Numbered from the stretch's first letter, positions 29,884-39,985 are shown. The stretch is DNA of 64,000 bases from Vibrio hippocampi (GCF_921292975.1 NZ_CAKLCM010000003.1:372001-436000), one strand, 5' to 3'. Notes: generated from the letters alone by a model not told the origin. Numbers and translations are program-made.

Positions 29884-30358
29884 CGCAGACTATCAGCCAA
29901 GTATACAGGGTCGATTGTTCAATAGTACTTGGCGTTTTCTGAGGTTATTACGGCAAGAAGAGTATTACTTAAACTGTAAGCAATCCTTGTGGGGAAAACT
30001 TATGTTGCTGTTTATTCGACTAAGAAGAAAGCGCATAGGCGAACGTTTGGGCTTTACTATCCCCCCCAATGTTTGTGGTAAAGGTTTGAGTTTGCCTCAT
30101 GTTGGAACCGTGGTTATCAATGGTCGAGTAACCATCGGAGAAAACTGCCGAATCCATGTCTGCGTCAATATTGGTGCGGATAAGGTAACGAGTGAGGTGC
30201 CGACACTTGGTGACAATGTTTACATCGCACCAGGGGCGAAAATATTTGGCAATATTAACATAGGGAATGATGTGATCATCGGCGCCAATGCCGTGGTCAA
30301 TAAGTCTTTCCCTGAGGGAGGTTGTACAGTAGTAGGTATCCCAGCCAAAAGGATTTAA
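29831..30358 (+). CDS. Serine-acetyltransferase-like hexapeptide acyltransferase
   Basis: About 175 residues from the ATG at 29831, chosen for AAGGAAG just upstream; ATG 29807 is also possible. It ends with left-handed beta-helix hexapeptide repeats (I-N-G-R-V-T-I-G-E-N-C-R-I-H, P-T-L-G-D-N-V-Y-I-A-P-G-A-K-I-F-G-N-I). The H-V-G-T-V-V-I-N motif and the C-terminal V-V-G-I-P-A-K are typical of CysE-like members found in polysaccharide loci. It probably O-acetylates a sugar rather than making O-acetylserine; this is inferred from context. Confidence 0.85.
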   Translation: MIASKADYLEYLKSDLDNADYQPSIQGRLFNSTWRFLRLLRQEEYYLNCKQSLWGKLMLLFIRLRRKRIGERLGFTIPPNVCGKGLSLPHVGTVVINGRVTIGENCRIHVCVNIGADKVTSEVPTLGDNVYIAPGAKIFGNINIGNDVIIGANAVVNKSFPEGGCTVVGIPAKRI

Positions 30359-30372
30359 ATCAAGGACTTTGG

Positions 30373-31065
30373 ATGAGAGCTATTATGATTTCACATGAAC
30401 ATAGGTGTATTTTTATTCATATACCCAAGTGTGCTGGGACGAGTGTAGAGACGGTATTTGGGCATCTTGATGGTCACCAAGGGAGGGGGGCACAAGATCA
30501 TAGAAGCATGCGTATGTTGGAGCAACCCTGGCTTAGGTTTCAGTCTTTCCGTTCGAGAGAAAACATTGAGGAATTGCTGCGGCGTCAGAAAAACAAATAC
30601 ATGTTCCAGAGCCACAATCAAAAAAATAAAATGGAACTGTCTCGAGAGCAATACGAATCTTACTACAAGTTTTCTATTGTTCGTGACCCATGGGATCGCG
30701 CGTTATCTTGGTACAAGAACGTGATTCGCGATGAGCACCACCTAAGACAGCTGCGTGTTAGTGCAGATATTTCTTTTAAGGAATTCATGTGTAGGTTTGC
30801 AGGTAAAGGTCTGTTAAGGCCTCAAGTTTATTGGTTAAAAAACTTTGCTGGTGATGTCGAGTTAGATCATGTGGGCAAGTTTGAAAATCTTGCTGACGAC
30901 ATGCAGCGGGTATTTAACGATTTAGGAATGTCAAATACGGTACTGCCTCATAAGATAAAAGGTACTGGTTCGAACAATGACGCACTGATGTGTGATGAAA
31001 CCAGAGCGTTAATTAGCAAAGTGTACAGGGAAGATATTGAATTATTTGGCTATGCCAATAAGTAG
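30373..31065 (+). CDS. Sulfotransferase family protein
   Basis: 230 residues from the ATG at 30373 (AAGGA 6 bases before). The PAPS 5'-phosphosulfate loop is F-I-H-I-P-K-C-A-G-T-S (about 14-24) and the 3'-phosphate motif is I-V-R-D-P-W-D-R-A-L-S-W-Y. This is the carbohydrate sulfotransferase (sulfotransfer_2) pattern. It indicates that the polymer, or a lipid-linked precursor, is sulfated, which is unusual in bacterial exopolysaccharides but known in marine bacteria. PAPS synthesis genes are not in the window. Confidence 0.88.
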   Translation: MRAIMISHEHRCIFIHIPKCAGTSVETVFGHLDGHQGRGAQDHRSMRMLEQPWLRFQSFRSRENIEELLRRQKNKYMFQSHNQKNKMELSREQYESYYKFSIVRDPWDRALSWYKNVIRDEHHLRQLRVSADISFKEFMCRFAGKGLLRPQVYWLKNFAGDVELDHVGKFENLADDMQRVFNDLGMSNTVLPHKIKGTGSNNDALMCDETRALISKVYREDIELFGYANK

Positions 31066-31138
31066 TCCGATATTTGCAGTCAGGGCTTATGTGATGGATT
31101 AATAAAGCCATTGCGAAGAGTAGGGATGGATACAAATT

Positions 31139-32095
31139 ATGAACAACAGTGCGTCTCAGGCAACCGTGTGTGTCATCATGCCGATGTTCAATTCAGAGCA
31201 CACCATAATCAGAGCGTTAGAGTCGATTTCGGCTCAAACACGTCTGCCGGATAAAGTGGTGGTGGTGAATGACGGGTCGACGGATAGTAGTCCAGAGTTG
31301 GTGGCGAAATATCAGGCTCCTTACGAACTGCACCTAATTAGCCAAGAGAATCAAGGTCCATCAGCGGCGAGAAACCGAGGTATCACCGCAGCGGAAGAAG
31401 AACTGGTCTGCTTCTTAGATGCTGATGACCAATGGATAGACACAAAGCTAGAGAAGCAATTGAACCTGTACCAACAATTGACTGACAAGGGGCATGCTGT
31501 CGGTATTATTGATTGCTTCGAACAGATACTGAGCAATGATGGTAAAAACCATCTATGTAACCGTGTTAAGCATGGTGAGCATTTTAACGATTTTATCGTT
31601 AGGAATATTATCAATGGCACAAGTTGTGTCATGGTTAAGCGTCAGTCGCTAATCGAGGTGGGTCTATTTGATAGCGAAATACGTTTTGCCGAGGATCGTT
31701 GGTTATGGACACAAATTGCTGAGTTTTATCAGATCCATACCGTACCGGAGGTTCTGTCTTATCGTCACATTGGTGATGGCAACATCACTTCTAACCCTTC
31801 CAAATACTTCACTCACAAAAAACAATTTGTTGAAAAGTTCATCGCCAAGTATCAGTCTCAGTTTACCGATCATCAGCTCAGTGTTTTCGTTTTTAATAAT
31901 TTATATGAATTTCAGCGCTCTTTCTTTGACAAAAAAGACTACTTAAATGTCATCTTTGTCTATAAAAAAATGTTCAAAAGGTCGTGGCGGGTGCTGTTTT
32001 TCAATAAAGGGAAAGCAACCATTGGTTTCTTAATCTCAGTGCTAATGTCAAGGTTAGGAGGTGGTCATCATAAGGAAATTGAAGCCTATGATTGA
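31139..32095 (+). CDS. Glycosyltransferase family 2
   Basis: 318 residues. GT-A fold: V-C-V-I-M-P-M-F-N-S-E at the N-terminus, V-V-N-D-G-S-T-D (nucleotide), F-L-D-A-D-D-Q-W (DxD) and an E-D-R-W-L-W catalytic-base region. Cytoplasmic transfer of a sugar to the growing repeat unit. Overlaps the following GT2 gene by 8 bp. Confidence 0.92.
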   Translation: MNNSASQATVCVIMPMFNSEHTIIRALESISAQTRLPDKVVVVNDGSTDSSPELVAKYQAPYELHLISQENQGPSAARNRGITAAEEELVCFLDADDQWIDTKLEKQLNLYQQLTDKGHAVGIIDCFEQILSNDGKNHLCNRVKHGEHFNDFIVRNIINGTSCVMVKRQSLIEVGLFDSEIRFAEDRWLWTQIAEFYQIHTVPEVLSYRHIGDGNITSNPSKYFTHKKQFVEKFIAKYQSQFTDHQLSVFVFNNLYEFQRSFFDKKDYLNVIFVYKKMFKRSWRVLFFNKGKATIGFLISVLMSRLGGGHHKEIEAYD

Positions 32096-33062
32096 ACACA
32101 AAACTAAACCACTAGTCTCGATAGTGATGCCGGTTTATAACCGCGACAAATATGTGGCTACTGCGATAGAGAGTATCTTGGCGCAGACATTTCACGACTA
32201 TGAATTGATCGTAGTGGACGATGGCAGTACTGATGGTTCTGCTGAGATTATTCGGGGTTATTTGGACGATGAACGTATTCGTTACGTCTATCAAGAGAAC
32301 TCGGGTTCGCCTTCCCTTGCACGTAATAGTGGTATCGCTTTAACTCAAGGCGAGTGGGTTGCCTTTTTAGATTCGGATGATGTTTGGAGTGAAGATAAAC
32401 TGGCACAACAAATCGCGTTAGTGAATCAATGTGAAGAGTTGGCAAGCCCCCTTGATTTAGTGGTCGGAGACTACAGTATATTCAGCAAAGGCAAACAGGA
32501 ACAAGCGTCCTTTTTTTCTCGTTTCAAAGTATGGAAATTACTGGATTTAGAACAGGCATCGCATCATGACGCAGGATACAGTTTTCAGCGTGAGTCATTT
32601 TTGTCAGCACTTTATCAAAGAGGGTTTGCGATGACTCAAGCGGCTTTAGTTCGACGACGTTTGTTGATTGAAGTCGGCTGTTTCAATTCGTCCTATATTT
32701 ACGCAGAAGATACAGATCTATGGTTGACCGTGGCGGAACGAGGTCGAGTCGGTGTGGTGAATACCCCCGTGTTTGAGTATCACCAACACGAAGGCAGTAT
32801 TACTGCGCAACCTAAAGAGCGGTTCTATTTAGATACTATCGCTGTGCTGACAAAGCATAGAAACTATGCCCATGGAGTAGGTTTAAAAACACCTAAGTTA
32901 AGCCAACGTATTGTCAATTATCGTTTGGGTTATGCTAGGTTATTGATTGTAAATAAAAACTATCGTCAGTCATTGGTCGAGATTCTATCTTCATTACCAC
33001 ATCTATTTACCAAAGATAACAGTCGAGCTCTATTTGCTTGCTTTAAACAGTTAGCCAAGTAA
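32088..33062 (+). CDS. Glycosyltransferase family 2
   Basis: 324 residues from the ATG at 32088; a GTG 27 bp upstream is an alternative. V-S-I-V-M-P-V-Y-N-R-D-K-Y, V-V-D-D-G-S-T-D-G, F-L-D-S-D-D-V-W and A-E-D-T-D-L-W-L-T-V mark the GT2 catalytic domain. Last gene of the plus-strand exopolysaccharide run, followed by a strong hairpin. Confidence 0.92.
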   Translation: MIEHKTKPLVSIVMPVYNRDKYVATAIESILAQTFHDYELIVVDDGSTDGSAEIIRGYLDDERIRYVYQENSGSPSLARNSGIALTQGEWVAFLDSDDVWSEDKLAQQIALVNQCEELASPLDLVVGDYSIFSKGKQEQASFFSRFKVWKLLDLEQASHHDAGYSFQRESFLSALYQRGFAMTQAALVRRRLLIEVGCFNSSYIYAEDTDLWLTVAERGRVGVVNTPVFEYHQHEGSITAQPKERFYLDTIAVLTKHRNYAHGVGLKTPKLSQRIVNYRLGYARLLIVNKNYRQSLVEILSSLPHLFTKDNSRALFACFKQLAK

Positions 33063-33082
33063 CGTCACTGAGAAGTGAATAG

Positions 33083-33119
33083 ACCAAGGGGCACGTATGT
33101 TAGTGTACGCCCCTTTGGT
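33083..33119. terminator. Bidirectional terminator between convergent operons
   Basis: The inverted repeat ACCAAGGGGC...GCCCCTTTGGT ends the plus-strand glycosyltransferase run and the minus-strand lyase gene. Confidence 0.8.
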
Positions 33120-33141
33120 TGACGGACTCTACGTGATGGTT

Positions 33142-35244
33142 TTACTCATCGGTCAATTTTCCAATAACCACTTCGCCTTCCGCATTCTCATGCGTCAGGT
33201 TTGGTAGGCGATATTGTGCCGGAATATTCAAGCTAACCGAGCGAGTATTGCTGTCCCAAAGCTTCTTGGCATAATCAAGGTTTAGCAGGCTCTGATCATA
33301 AAATGGCTCGACGCCATTGGCTTGGTAAACGGGCTTTTTGGCAACTAAATTAAACATATAGTTGTTTTTATAGACGGACGCTTTGTAGGGTGACTTTTCG
33401 TAGATGCTGTATCCGCGAACGTTCCAGTGCTGGTTATGGATCATCACATTATTAATTGCGTTGACCCAGAAAGTATAGTCTTGTTCGAAACCCGCCGCAC
33501 CAATACCATTTGCGTTGGTTAGGATTAAATTGTTATAGATAGTGCTTACGCCCTTTGGGCGAGACAGAAGTCCGCCCGCTTTGATTGCTGCCCACATTTC
33601 ACCTCGTTCGTCGCCGAGGTTATGGATGTAGTTATTGAATATATAGCTTGGTCCATTTCTATTTGGGATGATGCTAACGCCGACATACCCTTGTTCTAAC
33701 TCATTGTTGTAAAACAATACGTTATTCTGTCCACCATCCAGTTCGATCAAATCATCGTTGGCATAAGCTAGGTAGTTATTATAGATAGCGCTGTCACGCA
33801 CAAACCCACCAGACGCGTAGGCATTGAAGCGACTCTCAATCACATCATTAAAACGGTGGTTGTGGGTACCAAAAAAACGGTTGTTCCGTAATACAATTTG
33901 CCCCTGAAAGTCGCGATTAGGGTGATTGGCCATAGCTAAGTAGGCATTGGCACCATGAGGATGACCTGACTCCCAGCTATTCGCTGCCATATTGGGAGAG
34001 TGAACAGAGCAGTTCTCGATCACAACCCTACCAGTGCGTCGCAAACCAAATGCAGAGTCATAATTGACTGGCCATTTATCGTTTTCTTTCTCATAGCGCT
34101 TGCCATTCTTGATAACCTTGGGGATTCTCCCATACTGAGAAACGTCACAATGGTTGAACCAGAGATGATGACTTTTATCACTGGAAATGGCATTGAGCTT
34201 GCCACCTTTCACCACGATATTTTCAAAATAGATATAACCGTTAGCGCCAATATTGATCGCCGAGTCATATTCATCATCAACGACAACGATTGGAGTGGTG
34301 TTGTCTCCAATGATTTTAACCCAAGCATTGGGTTTACCTTTAATATTGAGTGCCTCAAGGTCAAGCTGGCCACCAGAGTAGATGTCTTTGAGGTGGAATA
34401 TTTTGTTAGGATCAAACGTTGGTAAGACATTCCAAGTTTTGAAGGCATACTCTTGTGGTGATTCAGGTTGATTATTGACGGTGAAAGTAACGCGTAACTG
34501 GTATTCGGTTTCGGGTTTAAGGTAGACGATACTTGTGGTGTGCGCATTTTCTATGCTGTTCCACTGCAAATCAGATGCAGGCAACCATTGTTGAGCGTCC
34601 AATGGTCGATATTCAACAATACCGTGATCGGACTCTAATCGGTTAAACACAGAAATACTCACCGATTCGAACAGAGGGGTGATGCGATAGTCCGCCGGAT
34701 GCTTACTCGCCATTTTGTTAACAACATCTTTGTCAACGCCATATTGTATGGCGGTATCTTGTATCAGGTCGTGATCGATATGTAACGTAAACAGGAGGTT
34801 ATTAGTGAGTTGGCTTTTGTCTTGCGTCGTCAGGTAGGCAAGTTCTAGCATAGTGGACAGATCATAGCCTCGTTTCAACCCCACATCTAGAGTGTATTCA
34901 GCGGAGATGCCTTTCGCCGCTCGAAGCAACAGATACCCAGTTAATGCCTTATCTTTGAGGTAAGTACGGTTGAGTTGCTCATTAAGTTTGCCGTCATTGA
35001 ATGCTGCTGAGAGATACCGTTGCGCATCGCTTTCATTCAGAGGCTGTTTTTTAGCTAAATATGAAACGAATTGTGAGGCTGAGAGTTGACTGGGTTTAGA
35101 GTTATTCGCGTTAGCGTGGGTAATAGCAATTGAGGTGATACTCAACACGAGCATTACACAAGTCAACAGTCGAGAAGTACAAAGTCTAAGTTCACTCAAA
35201 CTGGAGCTGAAACGAAATAAAAAAATAGGTCGCAAAATAGTCAA
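33142..35244 (-). CDS. Secreted right-handed beta-helix protein, putative polysaccharide lyase (short paralogue)
   Basis: Up to 700 residues; the first codon is a TTG and AAGGAA lies close to it, so the exact start is uncertain (TTG 35235 or ATG 35154 also possible). A hydrophobic segment (M-L-V-L-S-I-T-S-I-A) near residue 31 is a likely signal peptide. An alpha-helical N-terminal region, a fibronectin-like module (Y-L-K-P-E-T-E-Y-Q-L-R-V) and then a parallel beta-helix follow, with repeated N-N and I-Y-N-N-Y motifs (F-V-R-D-S-A-I-Y-N-N-Y-L-A-Y-A-N-D-D). Such proteins (PL6, RbmB-like) cut acidic polysaccharides. No catalytic residues could be assigned with certainty. It faces the polymer operon. 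Confidence 0.75.
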   Translation of the reverse strand: MTILRPIFLFRFSSSLSELRLCTSRLLTCVMLVLSITSIAITHANANNSKPSQLSASQFVSYLAKKQPLNESDAQRYLSAAFNDGKLNEQLNRTYLKDKALTGYLLLRAAKGISAEYTLDVGLKRGYDLSTMLELAYLTTQDKSQLTNNLLFTLHIDHDLIQDTAIQYGVDKDVVNKMASKHPADYRITPLFESVSISVFNRLESDHGIVEYRPLDAQQWLPASDLQWNSIENAHTTSIVYLKPETEYQLRVTFTVNNQPESPQEYAFKTWNVLPTFDPNKIFHLKDIYSGGQLDLEALNIKGKPNAWVKIIGDNTTPIVVVDDEYDSAINIGANGYIYFENIVVKGGKLNAISSDKSHHLWFNHCDVSQYGRIPKVIKNGKRYEKENDKWPVNYDSAFGLRRTGRVVIENCSVHSPNMAANSWESGHPHGANAYLAMANHPNRDFQGQIVLRNNRFFGTHNHRFNDVIESRFNAYASGGFVRDSAIYNNYLAYANDDLIELDGGQNNVLFYNNELEQGYVGVSIIPNRNGPSYIFNNYIHNLGDERGEMWAAIKAGGLLSRPKGVSTIYNNLILTNANGIGAAGFEQDYTFWVNAINNVMIHNQHWNVRGYSIYEKSPYKASVYKNNYMFNLVAKKPVYQANGVEPFYDQSLLNLDYAKKLWDSNTRSVSLNIPAQYRLPNLTHENAEGEVVIGKLTDE

Positions 35245-35315
35245 TTCCTTCTAACTATCGGTTTATTTTATTCAAAGCACTCGGTTTATTCTATTCAAAA
35301 AAGGTAGGCTCAACA

Positions 35316-38300
35316 CTAAAATGATTGCGTTGAGCAATTACAACCGTCGGCACTGTCTTGTGCCTGAATGTGTAGCTGATAAGTCCCTTTGTTCGTCGTG
35401 ACATTTATGGTGTAGTAGCCGTTATCACTGACGGATAGATTATATTCCGAAGCTTCTGATGAATTAAGAAGCTTACTATCAGCGTTTGCTGAAGCAGTAT
35501 CTATATTTTGAACTTTGATGTCGTCACTAAAGTTGACTTGGAAGCCAGAGATAATGATTTCACCATCCTGCGAGCCGTTGGCATCAAGCATGGCTTGATT
35601 AACAGTCAGAGGCAATGCTTGGTCTGCGATTAGTATCTCAAAACCTGTAAATGTATAGGCATCACTGGATCCCAGAATCAAGGTGTCTTTGCCTTCACCA
35701 CCATGAATCTCTCGCTCAATAAACGCCTCCTTAGTTGCGCTATTAACCAATGAAAAGTCAACCAGATCGTTACCGCTACCGGTGTCAATCTCAAACGATG
35801 AGTATTGTGAATTAGTGCTTGGTAATACGACTATTTTGTCATCGCCTGCGCCAGTGTTATAGGTAAACAAGTTGGACCAACTTCCCCCTGTGGTATAGAT
35901 CGTGGTGTTGATGGTATCGTTACCACCGCCTGTCGTGACTTGACCTCTTTTGGCACCGACGATATTGATGCTTGCTCCACACTGGTTAGTATTGTTGATA
36001 TCCACATCCACTAAATTAGACACCTCAACTAACGCATCCGCGTTATCAATTTTGACTTCTTTATATTGAGTACTTGCGTGACCGGGGGTGAAGGCAATAT
36101 AAGTACTACCATCATTAGCGTTGCTGCGCTGCATAATGATGGCTGTGTTAGTGACCTCACCATCATCAATTAATGTCTTTGTTGCATTTTCATTAGACAG
36201 ATTTTTAGACGAACCTGTGCCATCTTTATTCGTAGCACCAACCCAAATAGCGCTATCGGATATATTTTGATCGCATGAGTAGCGACCTATGATGACTTTG
36301 CCGTCTTTATCGGTATTGGTGAAGTTTGGTACATGAAGATCTTTCGGAATATCCATTAATACAAAAGATTGCTCTTGGTCCCAAAGATCTTGTGCAAAGT
36401 CTGCATTGACAATACTAGCGTCGAAATAGCTCACGAGGTTATCGGCTTGATAAACAGGCGATTTTTGTTTCAGGTTAAACAGATAATTATTGATAAATGT
36501 CGACCTATAATGCTGCTCGCGATCATAAATACTGTACCCCATGACTTTCCAATATTGATTGTGAATCATGACGTTATTGATGGCGTTGACCCAGAATGTG
36601 TAGTCACCATAAAAGGATGACGCCCCAATCCCGTTGGCGCTACTGGCAATATAGTTGTTATAGATATTGGTGACCCCCTCAGGTTTTTTTAATAACCCGC
36701 CGACTTTGATAGCGGCCCATTTCACATTGCGATCATCACCTAAATTGTGGATGTAGTTATTGAAGATATAGCTAGGTCCTTTGCGATTGGGAATAGCGCT
36801 GACGCCGACGTAAGCTTGCTCAAGTTCATTGTCGTAAAACAGCACGTTGTTTTGACCACCATCAAGCTCGATGATGTCGTCATTGGCATAAGCGAGATAA
36901 TTGTTGTAAATAGCGGAATCACGAACAAAGCCGCCATTAATTTCGCCATTGAAGTAACTTTCAATCACATCATTGAATCGGTGTTCAGGGGTACCAAAGA
37001 AACGATTATTGCGAATCACGACCTGCCCTTGATGCTCAAGATCTGGATGATTCGCTAATGCTAAGAAAGCGTTCGGGCCATAAGGGTGTCCTGATTCCCA
37101 ACTGTTGGCATAGGGGACTGGAGAATGCACAACACAGTTTTCAATGACTATCTTGCCACTGTATTTAAGAGCAAAGGCGGAATCATAATTAATGGGCGTC
37201 GAGTCATTTTCGTTTTCGTAGGGCAGTCCATCTATGATGTAATTCGGCGTCCGACCCCATTGAGAAATGTCGCAACCGTTAAACCATAAATTCTGGCTGG
37301 TTAAACTCTCGATGGCATTTAATCTGCCGCCTTGTACGGTAATATTTTCAAAATAAATGTAGTTATTTCTGCCAATGTTGATGGCAGAATCGTATTCGTT
37401 ATTTTCGACTATGATGGGGGTGTCTTCATCGCCAATAATTTTCGCCCATCCATCGGCGCTGCCTTCGATTTGGAGTGCATCAAGGTCAAGTTGACCACCA
37501 AAATAGATATCTTTTAAATAATAGATCTTATTAGGGTCAAAGTTTGGCTGGGAATCCCATGTCGAAAATGTATATATCTCAGGCTGCTGTTCAACGCCTT
37601 CGGTGGTTGCCGTTACTTGAAGCTCGTATTCCGTTTGTTCCTTAAGATAGACAATGCTGCCGGATAGGGCACTATCCATACTATTCCATTGCAAATCCAC
37701 ACCCTCTAGCCATTCATCAGAACCTAACTCTCGATATTGCACACTGGCGTGATCACTTTCGGTTTTATTGAATAGAGAGAGACTGACGGATTCGAGTAGT
37801 GGCGTAATTCGGTAACTGATGTCTCCAGTCGCGGTCGCACTGGTCACGTATGACGGATCGACACCACTGAGTATGGCAACATCTCGTATCGTATCCGAAT
37901 CCAACGTTGGGATAAAAAGTAAGTTGTCGGTGAGCAGTAACTTATCGTCAAACAGCAAATAGGCCATGCTTAGCATGCCTTCAAGGTCAAAGTAGTAGTC
38001 TTGCCCCAATACAATGCTCTGTTCAATTGGAACATTGCGTGCCCGCTCTGAAATCATGTAACTGACCATCTGCGGTGAAGTGCTAAATTTCTGTTGTAGA
38101 GGAGAAGAGAGACGGTTTAGGTTTGCGAGCTCGGTGAGATACTTGCGCGCATCATGCTCGGACAATCGCTGATTTTGTTGCAGATTTTCGATGATATCCA
38201 TGGCTGATAGCATGCTACCTGCTGAGTCCGATTCGACGGGTGTGTCTTTAGATGTTTGTATATTTGTGTCGGTTTCATCTTTAGAACATGCGCTTAACAT

Positions 38301-38381
38301 CAGTATTAACAAAGCTAAGATAATAGGGTATAGGCTAGATGTATGGAAAATAATTTGGTCGCTGCGTTTATGGATTCCCAT
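35316..38381 (-). CDS. Lipoprotein beta-helix lyase-like protein with RTX-like C-terminal domain
   Basis: 1021 residues. A lipoprotein signal ends in lipobox L-S-A-C (about residue 32); ribosome site GGAG lies 8 bases before the ATG. Residues about 60-720 are a close paralogue of the 700-residue neighbour throughout, including F-V-R-D-S-A-I-Y-N-N-Y. Residues about 735-1021 add a domain with glycine/aspartate motifs of RTX type (G-G-N-D-T-I, G-A-G-D-D-K-I, G-S-G-N-D-L-V, G-E-G-K-D-T-L), which normally bind calcium. The same domain forms the stand-alone protein at 38653-39687. The tail ends C-N-C-S-T-Q-S-F. Probably surface-anchored and acting on the polymer; substrate unproven. Confidence 0.75.
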   Translation of the reverse strand: MGIHKRSDQIIFHTSSLYPIILALLILMLSACSKDETDTNIQTSKDTPVESDSAGSMLSAMDIIENLQQNQRLSEHDARKYLTELANLNRLSSPLQQKFSTSPQMVSYMISERARNVPIEQSIVLGQDYYFDLEGMLSMAYLLFDDKLLLTDNLLFIPTLDSDTIRDVAILSGVDPSYVTSATATGDISYRITPLLESVSLSLFNKTESDHASVQYRELGSDEWLEGVDLQWNSMDSALSGSIVYLKEQTEYELQVTATTEGVEQQPEIYTFSTWDSQPNFDPNKIYYLKDIYFGGQLDLDALQIEGSADGWAKIIGDEDTPIIVENNEYDSAINIGRNNYIYFENITVQGGRLNAIESLTSQNLWFNGCDISQWGRTPNYIIDGLPYENENDSTPINYDSAFALKYSGKIVIENCVVHSPVPYANSWESGHPYGPNAFLALANHPDLEHQGQVVIRNNRFFGTPEHRFNDVIESYFNGEINGGFVRDSAIYNNYLAYANDDIIELDGGQNNVLFYDNELEQAYVGVSAIPNRKGPSYIFNNYIHNLGDDRNVKWAAIKVGGLLKKPEGVTNIYNNYIASSANGIGASSFYGDYTFWVNAINNVMIHNQYWKVMGYSIYDREQHYRSTFINNYLFNLKQKSPVYQADNLVSYFDASIVNADFAQDLWDQEQSFVLMDIPKDLHVPNFTNTDKDGKVIIGRYSCDQNISDSAIWVGATNKDGTGSSKNLSNENATKTLIDDGEVTNTAIIMQRSNANDGSTYIAFTPGHASTQYKEVKIDNADALVEVSNLVDVDINNTNQCGASINIVGAKRGQVTTGGGNDTINTTIYTTGGSWSNLFTYNTGAGDDKIVVLPSTNSQYSSFEIDTGSGNDLVDFSLVNSATKEAFIEREIHGGEGKDTLILGSSDAYTFTGFEILIADQALPLTVNQAMLDANGSQDGEIIISGFQVNFSDDIKVQNIDTASANADSKLLNSSEASEYNLSVSDNGYYTINVTTNKGTYQLHIQAQDSADGCNCSTQSF

Positions 38382-38568
38382 TGATATCGGCTCCGTATTT
38401 GTCGTCTCTGTTGCAAATGATAGTTGTTTATTTTGAAGACTGTATCTGGGCAGAAATACTCACTGCTGCATAGTAGAGGTTAGTACAGATAAAAGGGTGA
38501 CAATGATGAATATGATTTTGATGCAAAAGTTTAGATAGCCAACAAAAAGTACTATTTTAGAATGAAAA

Positions 38569-38600
38569 TTCCATGCTGTCGGAGGTCCAGCAGCATGGAA
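38569..38600 (-). terminator. Terminator-like hairpin after the RTX-like gene
   Basis: Stem TTCCATGCTG / CAGCATGGAA with a 12-base loop; on the minus strand it is followed by TTTTC. It lies about 50 bases beyond the stop codon. Confidence 0.7.
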
Positions 38601-38652
38601 CAAAGCCAATGGTGGCAAGTGACATTGCGTGTTTTCAATATCGTATTGGACG

Positions 38653-39687
38653 CTAAATGAATGCACTAATATCGTCGACAAGCAGTGAATAACTCTGGTC
38701 ACCATTGTTGATTTCAACAACACTAAAATCAGCGGCTGTTTTTGCCAAACTCAGGGCAATGCTATCAAATGAATCGACAAACTGTGTCTCAACACTGGAT
38801 AGGCTCGCACTGACACTTTCAACGGATAACCCATCCGAAAATTCGATATCGCAGTTGGCGATGACGAGTCCAAGCCACTTAGAACCATTATTTTCGAGCA
38901 TGGATTCATCAATCATCAGCGATGTTGTGCCATTACCAATAAGCGCTTCAAAGTTAGAAAAAGTCGTATTTTGAGTGTCACCAAGTAACAGGGCGTCGAG
39001 TCCTCTGCCACCATCAACCGAGCGCACGATATCTAAACTAGGGTCGTCACTGGCTGGTGATAGGCTAGCAACGTCAATCACATCGTGACCTCGACCAGCG
39101 TCAATAGTATAAGAGGTGTTTTGTGAGTTCTGGAACGCTTGCAGTGTGATGGTATCGGAGCCTTTGCCAGTATCAATTTCAAAATGGTTCGACCACAGAG
39201 TGTTGTTTGACAAAATAGTGACGTTAATCGTGTCATCGCCTTTTCCGGTATGGATTTCCCCACGTTTTGCATCGACAACCGTGATTTGCGATCCATAGTT
39301 ATAGCAATTGTTAATATCAACATCCACGACACCGGCAACAAACACCACCGCATCATCGTTGGTGACTTTCACTTCCTTATAGCCGAACCCAGTGGCGTCT
39401 TTATTCCAAAAGGTAGGGACGACATACGTTGAGCCTCCGTCTTCATCGGACTGGATGACGACAATATCGTCTTGAATGATCTCGCCTTCGCCCACCAAAT
39501 AAATATCAGCGTTGTCTAAAGAGAGATTCGTTGCGGAACCGGTTCCGTCCGTGTTGGTGGTACCTGCAAGGATAATGCTATCTTCTTCATCGCACTCCTT
39601 TTTACAGCGAAATTTTTCAAAACAAGAGAGGGGAGACCACTTTATGTTAAAGCCACAGGTGCTATGCGTTGAAAAGCTGTATTTCAT
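38653..39687 (-). CDS. Stand-alone RTX-like calcium-binding matrix protein
   Basis: About 344 residues from the ATG at 39687, where AAAGGA lies 7 bases upstream; longer starts exist. Nearly the whole protein matches the C-terminal domain of the 1021-residue lipoprotein, including C-D-x-x-x-S-I, T-N-x-D-G-T-G-S, V-D-V-D-I-N-N, A-K-R-G and repeated G-x-G-x-D motifs (G-K-G-D-D-T-I, G-K-G-S-D-T-I, G-R-G-H-D-V-I). There is no classical signal peptide. The C-terminus L-V-D-D-I-S-A-F-I looks like a type I secretion signal. The N-terminus has four Cys. A secreted, polymer-associated structural protein is inferred. Confidence 0.65.
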   Translation of the reverse strand: MKYSFSTHSTCGFNIKWSPLSCFEKFRCKKECDEEDSIILAGTTNTDGTGSATNLSLDNADIYLVGEGEIIQDDIVVIQSDEDGGSTYVVPTFWNKDATGFGYKEVKVTNDDAVVFVAGVVDVDINNCYNYGSQITVVDAKRGEIHTGKGDDTINVTILSNNTLWSNHFEIDTGKGSDTITLQAFQNSQNTSYTIDAGRGHDVIDVASLSPASDDPSLDIVRSVDGGRGLDALLLGDTQNTTFSNFEALIGNGTTSLMIDESMLENNGSKWLGLVIANCDIEFSDGLSVESVSASLSSVETQFVDSFDSIALSLAKTAADFSVVEINNGDQSYSLLVDDISAFI

Positions 39688-39927
39688 GTCCATGTCCTTT
39701 TGTGTTTGTTGAGCATACGAAATTATTGATGCGTAGCTCATGATTTTTATTGCACTGACAAGGCGTGATTATAGATAGGTGAGCAGAAAGCGAATCGAGT
39801 ATCGTGAGTGAGCTGTTTAGGATCTCAATGTCGAGACGTCAGTTTTAGAGCAAGGCTTACAGCAAGTGGTACTGCATGGCTCGGAATGTATTGGATGGTT
39901 TATGCGGCAGGCTTAACGAGTAGCCCT

Positions 39928-39948
39928 TAAGTTGAGTGACTTGGGTAT
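39928..39948. repeat. Decayed arm of the TATACCCAAGT repeat
   Basis: AAGTTGAGTGACTTGGGTATA matches one arm of the 265-bp element with changes. No partner arm nearby. Confidence 0.55.
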
Positions 39949-39985
39949 AAGTAAGAAGCGGAGCTCGACTGGCTCCGCTTCTGCA

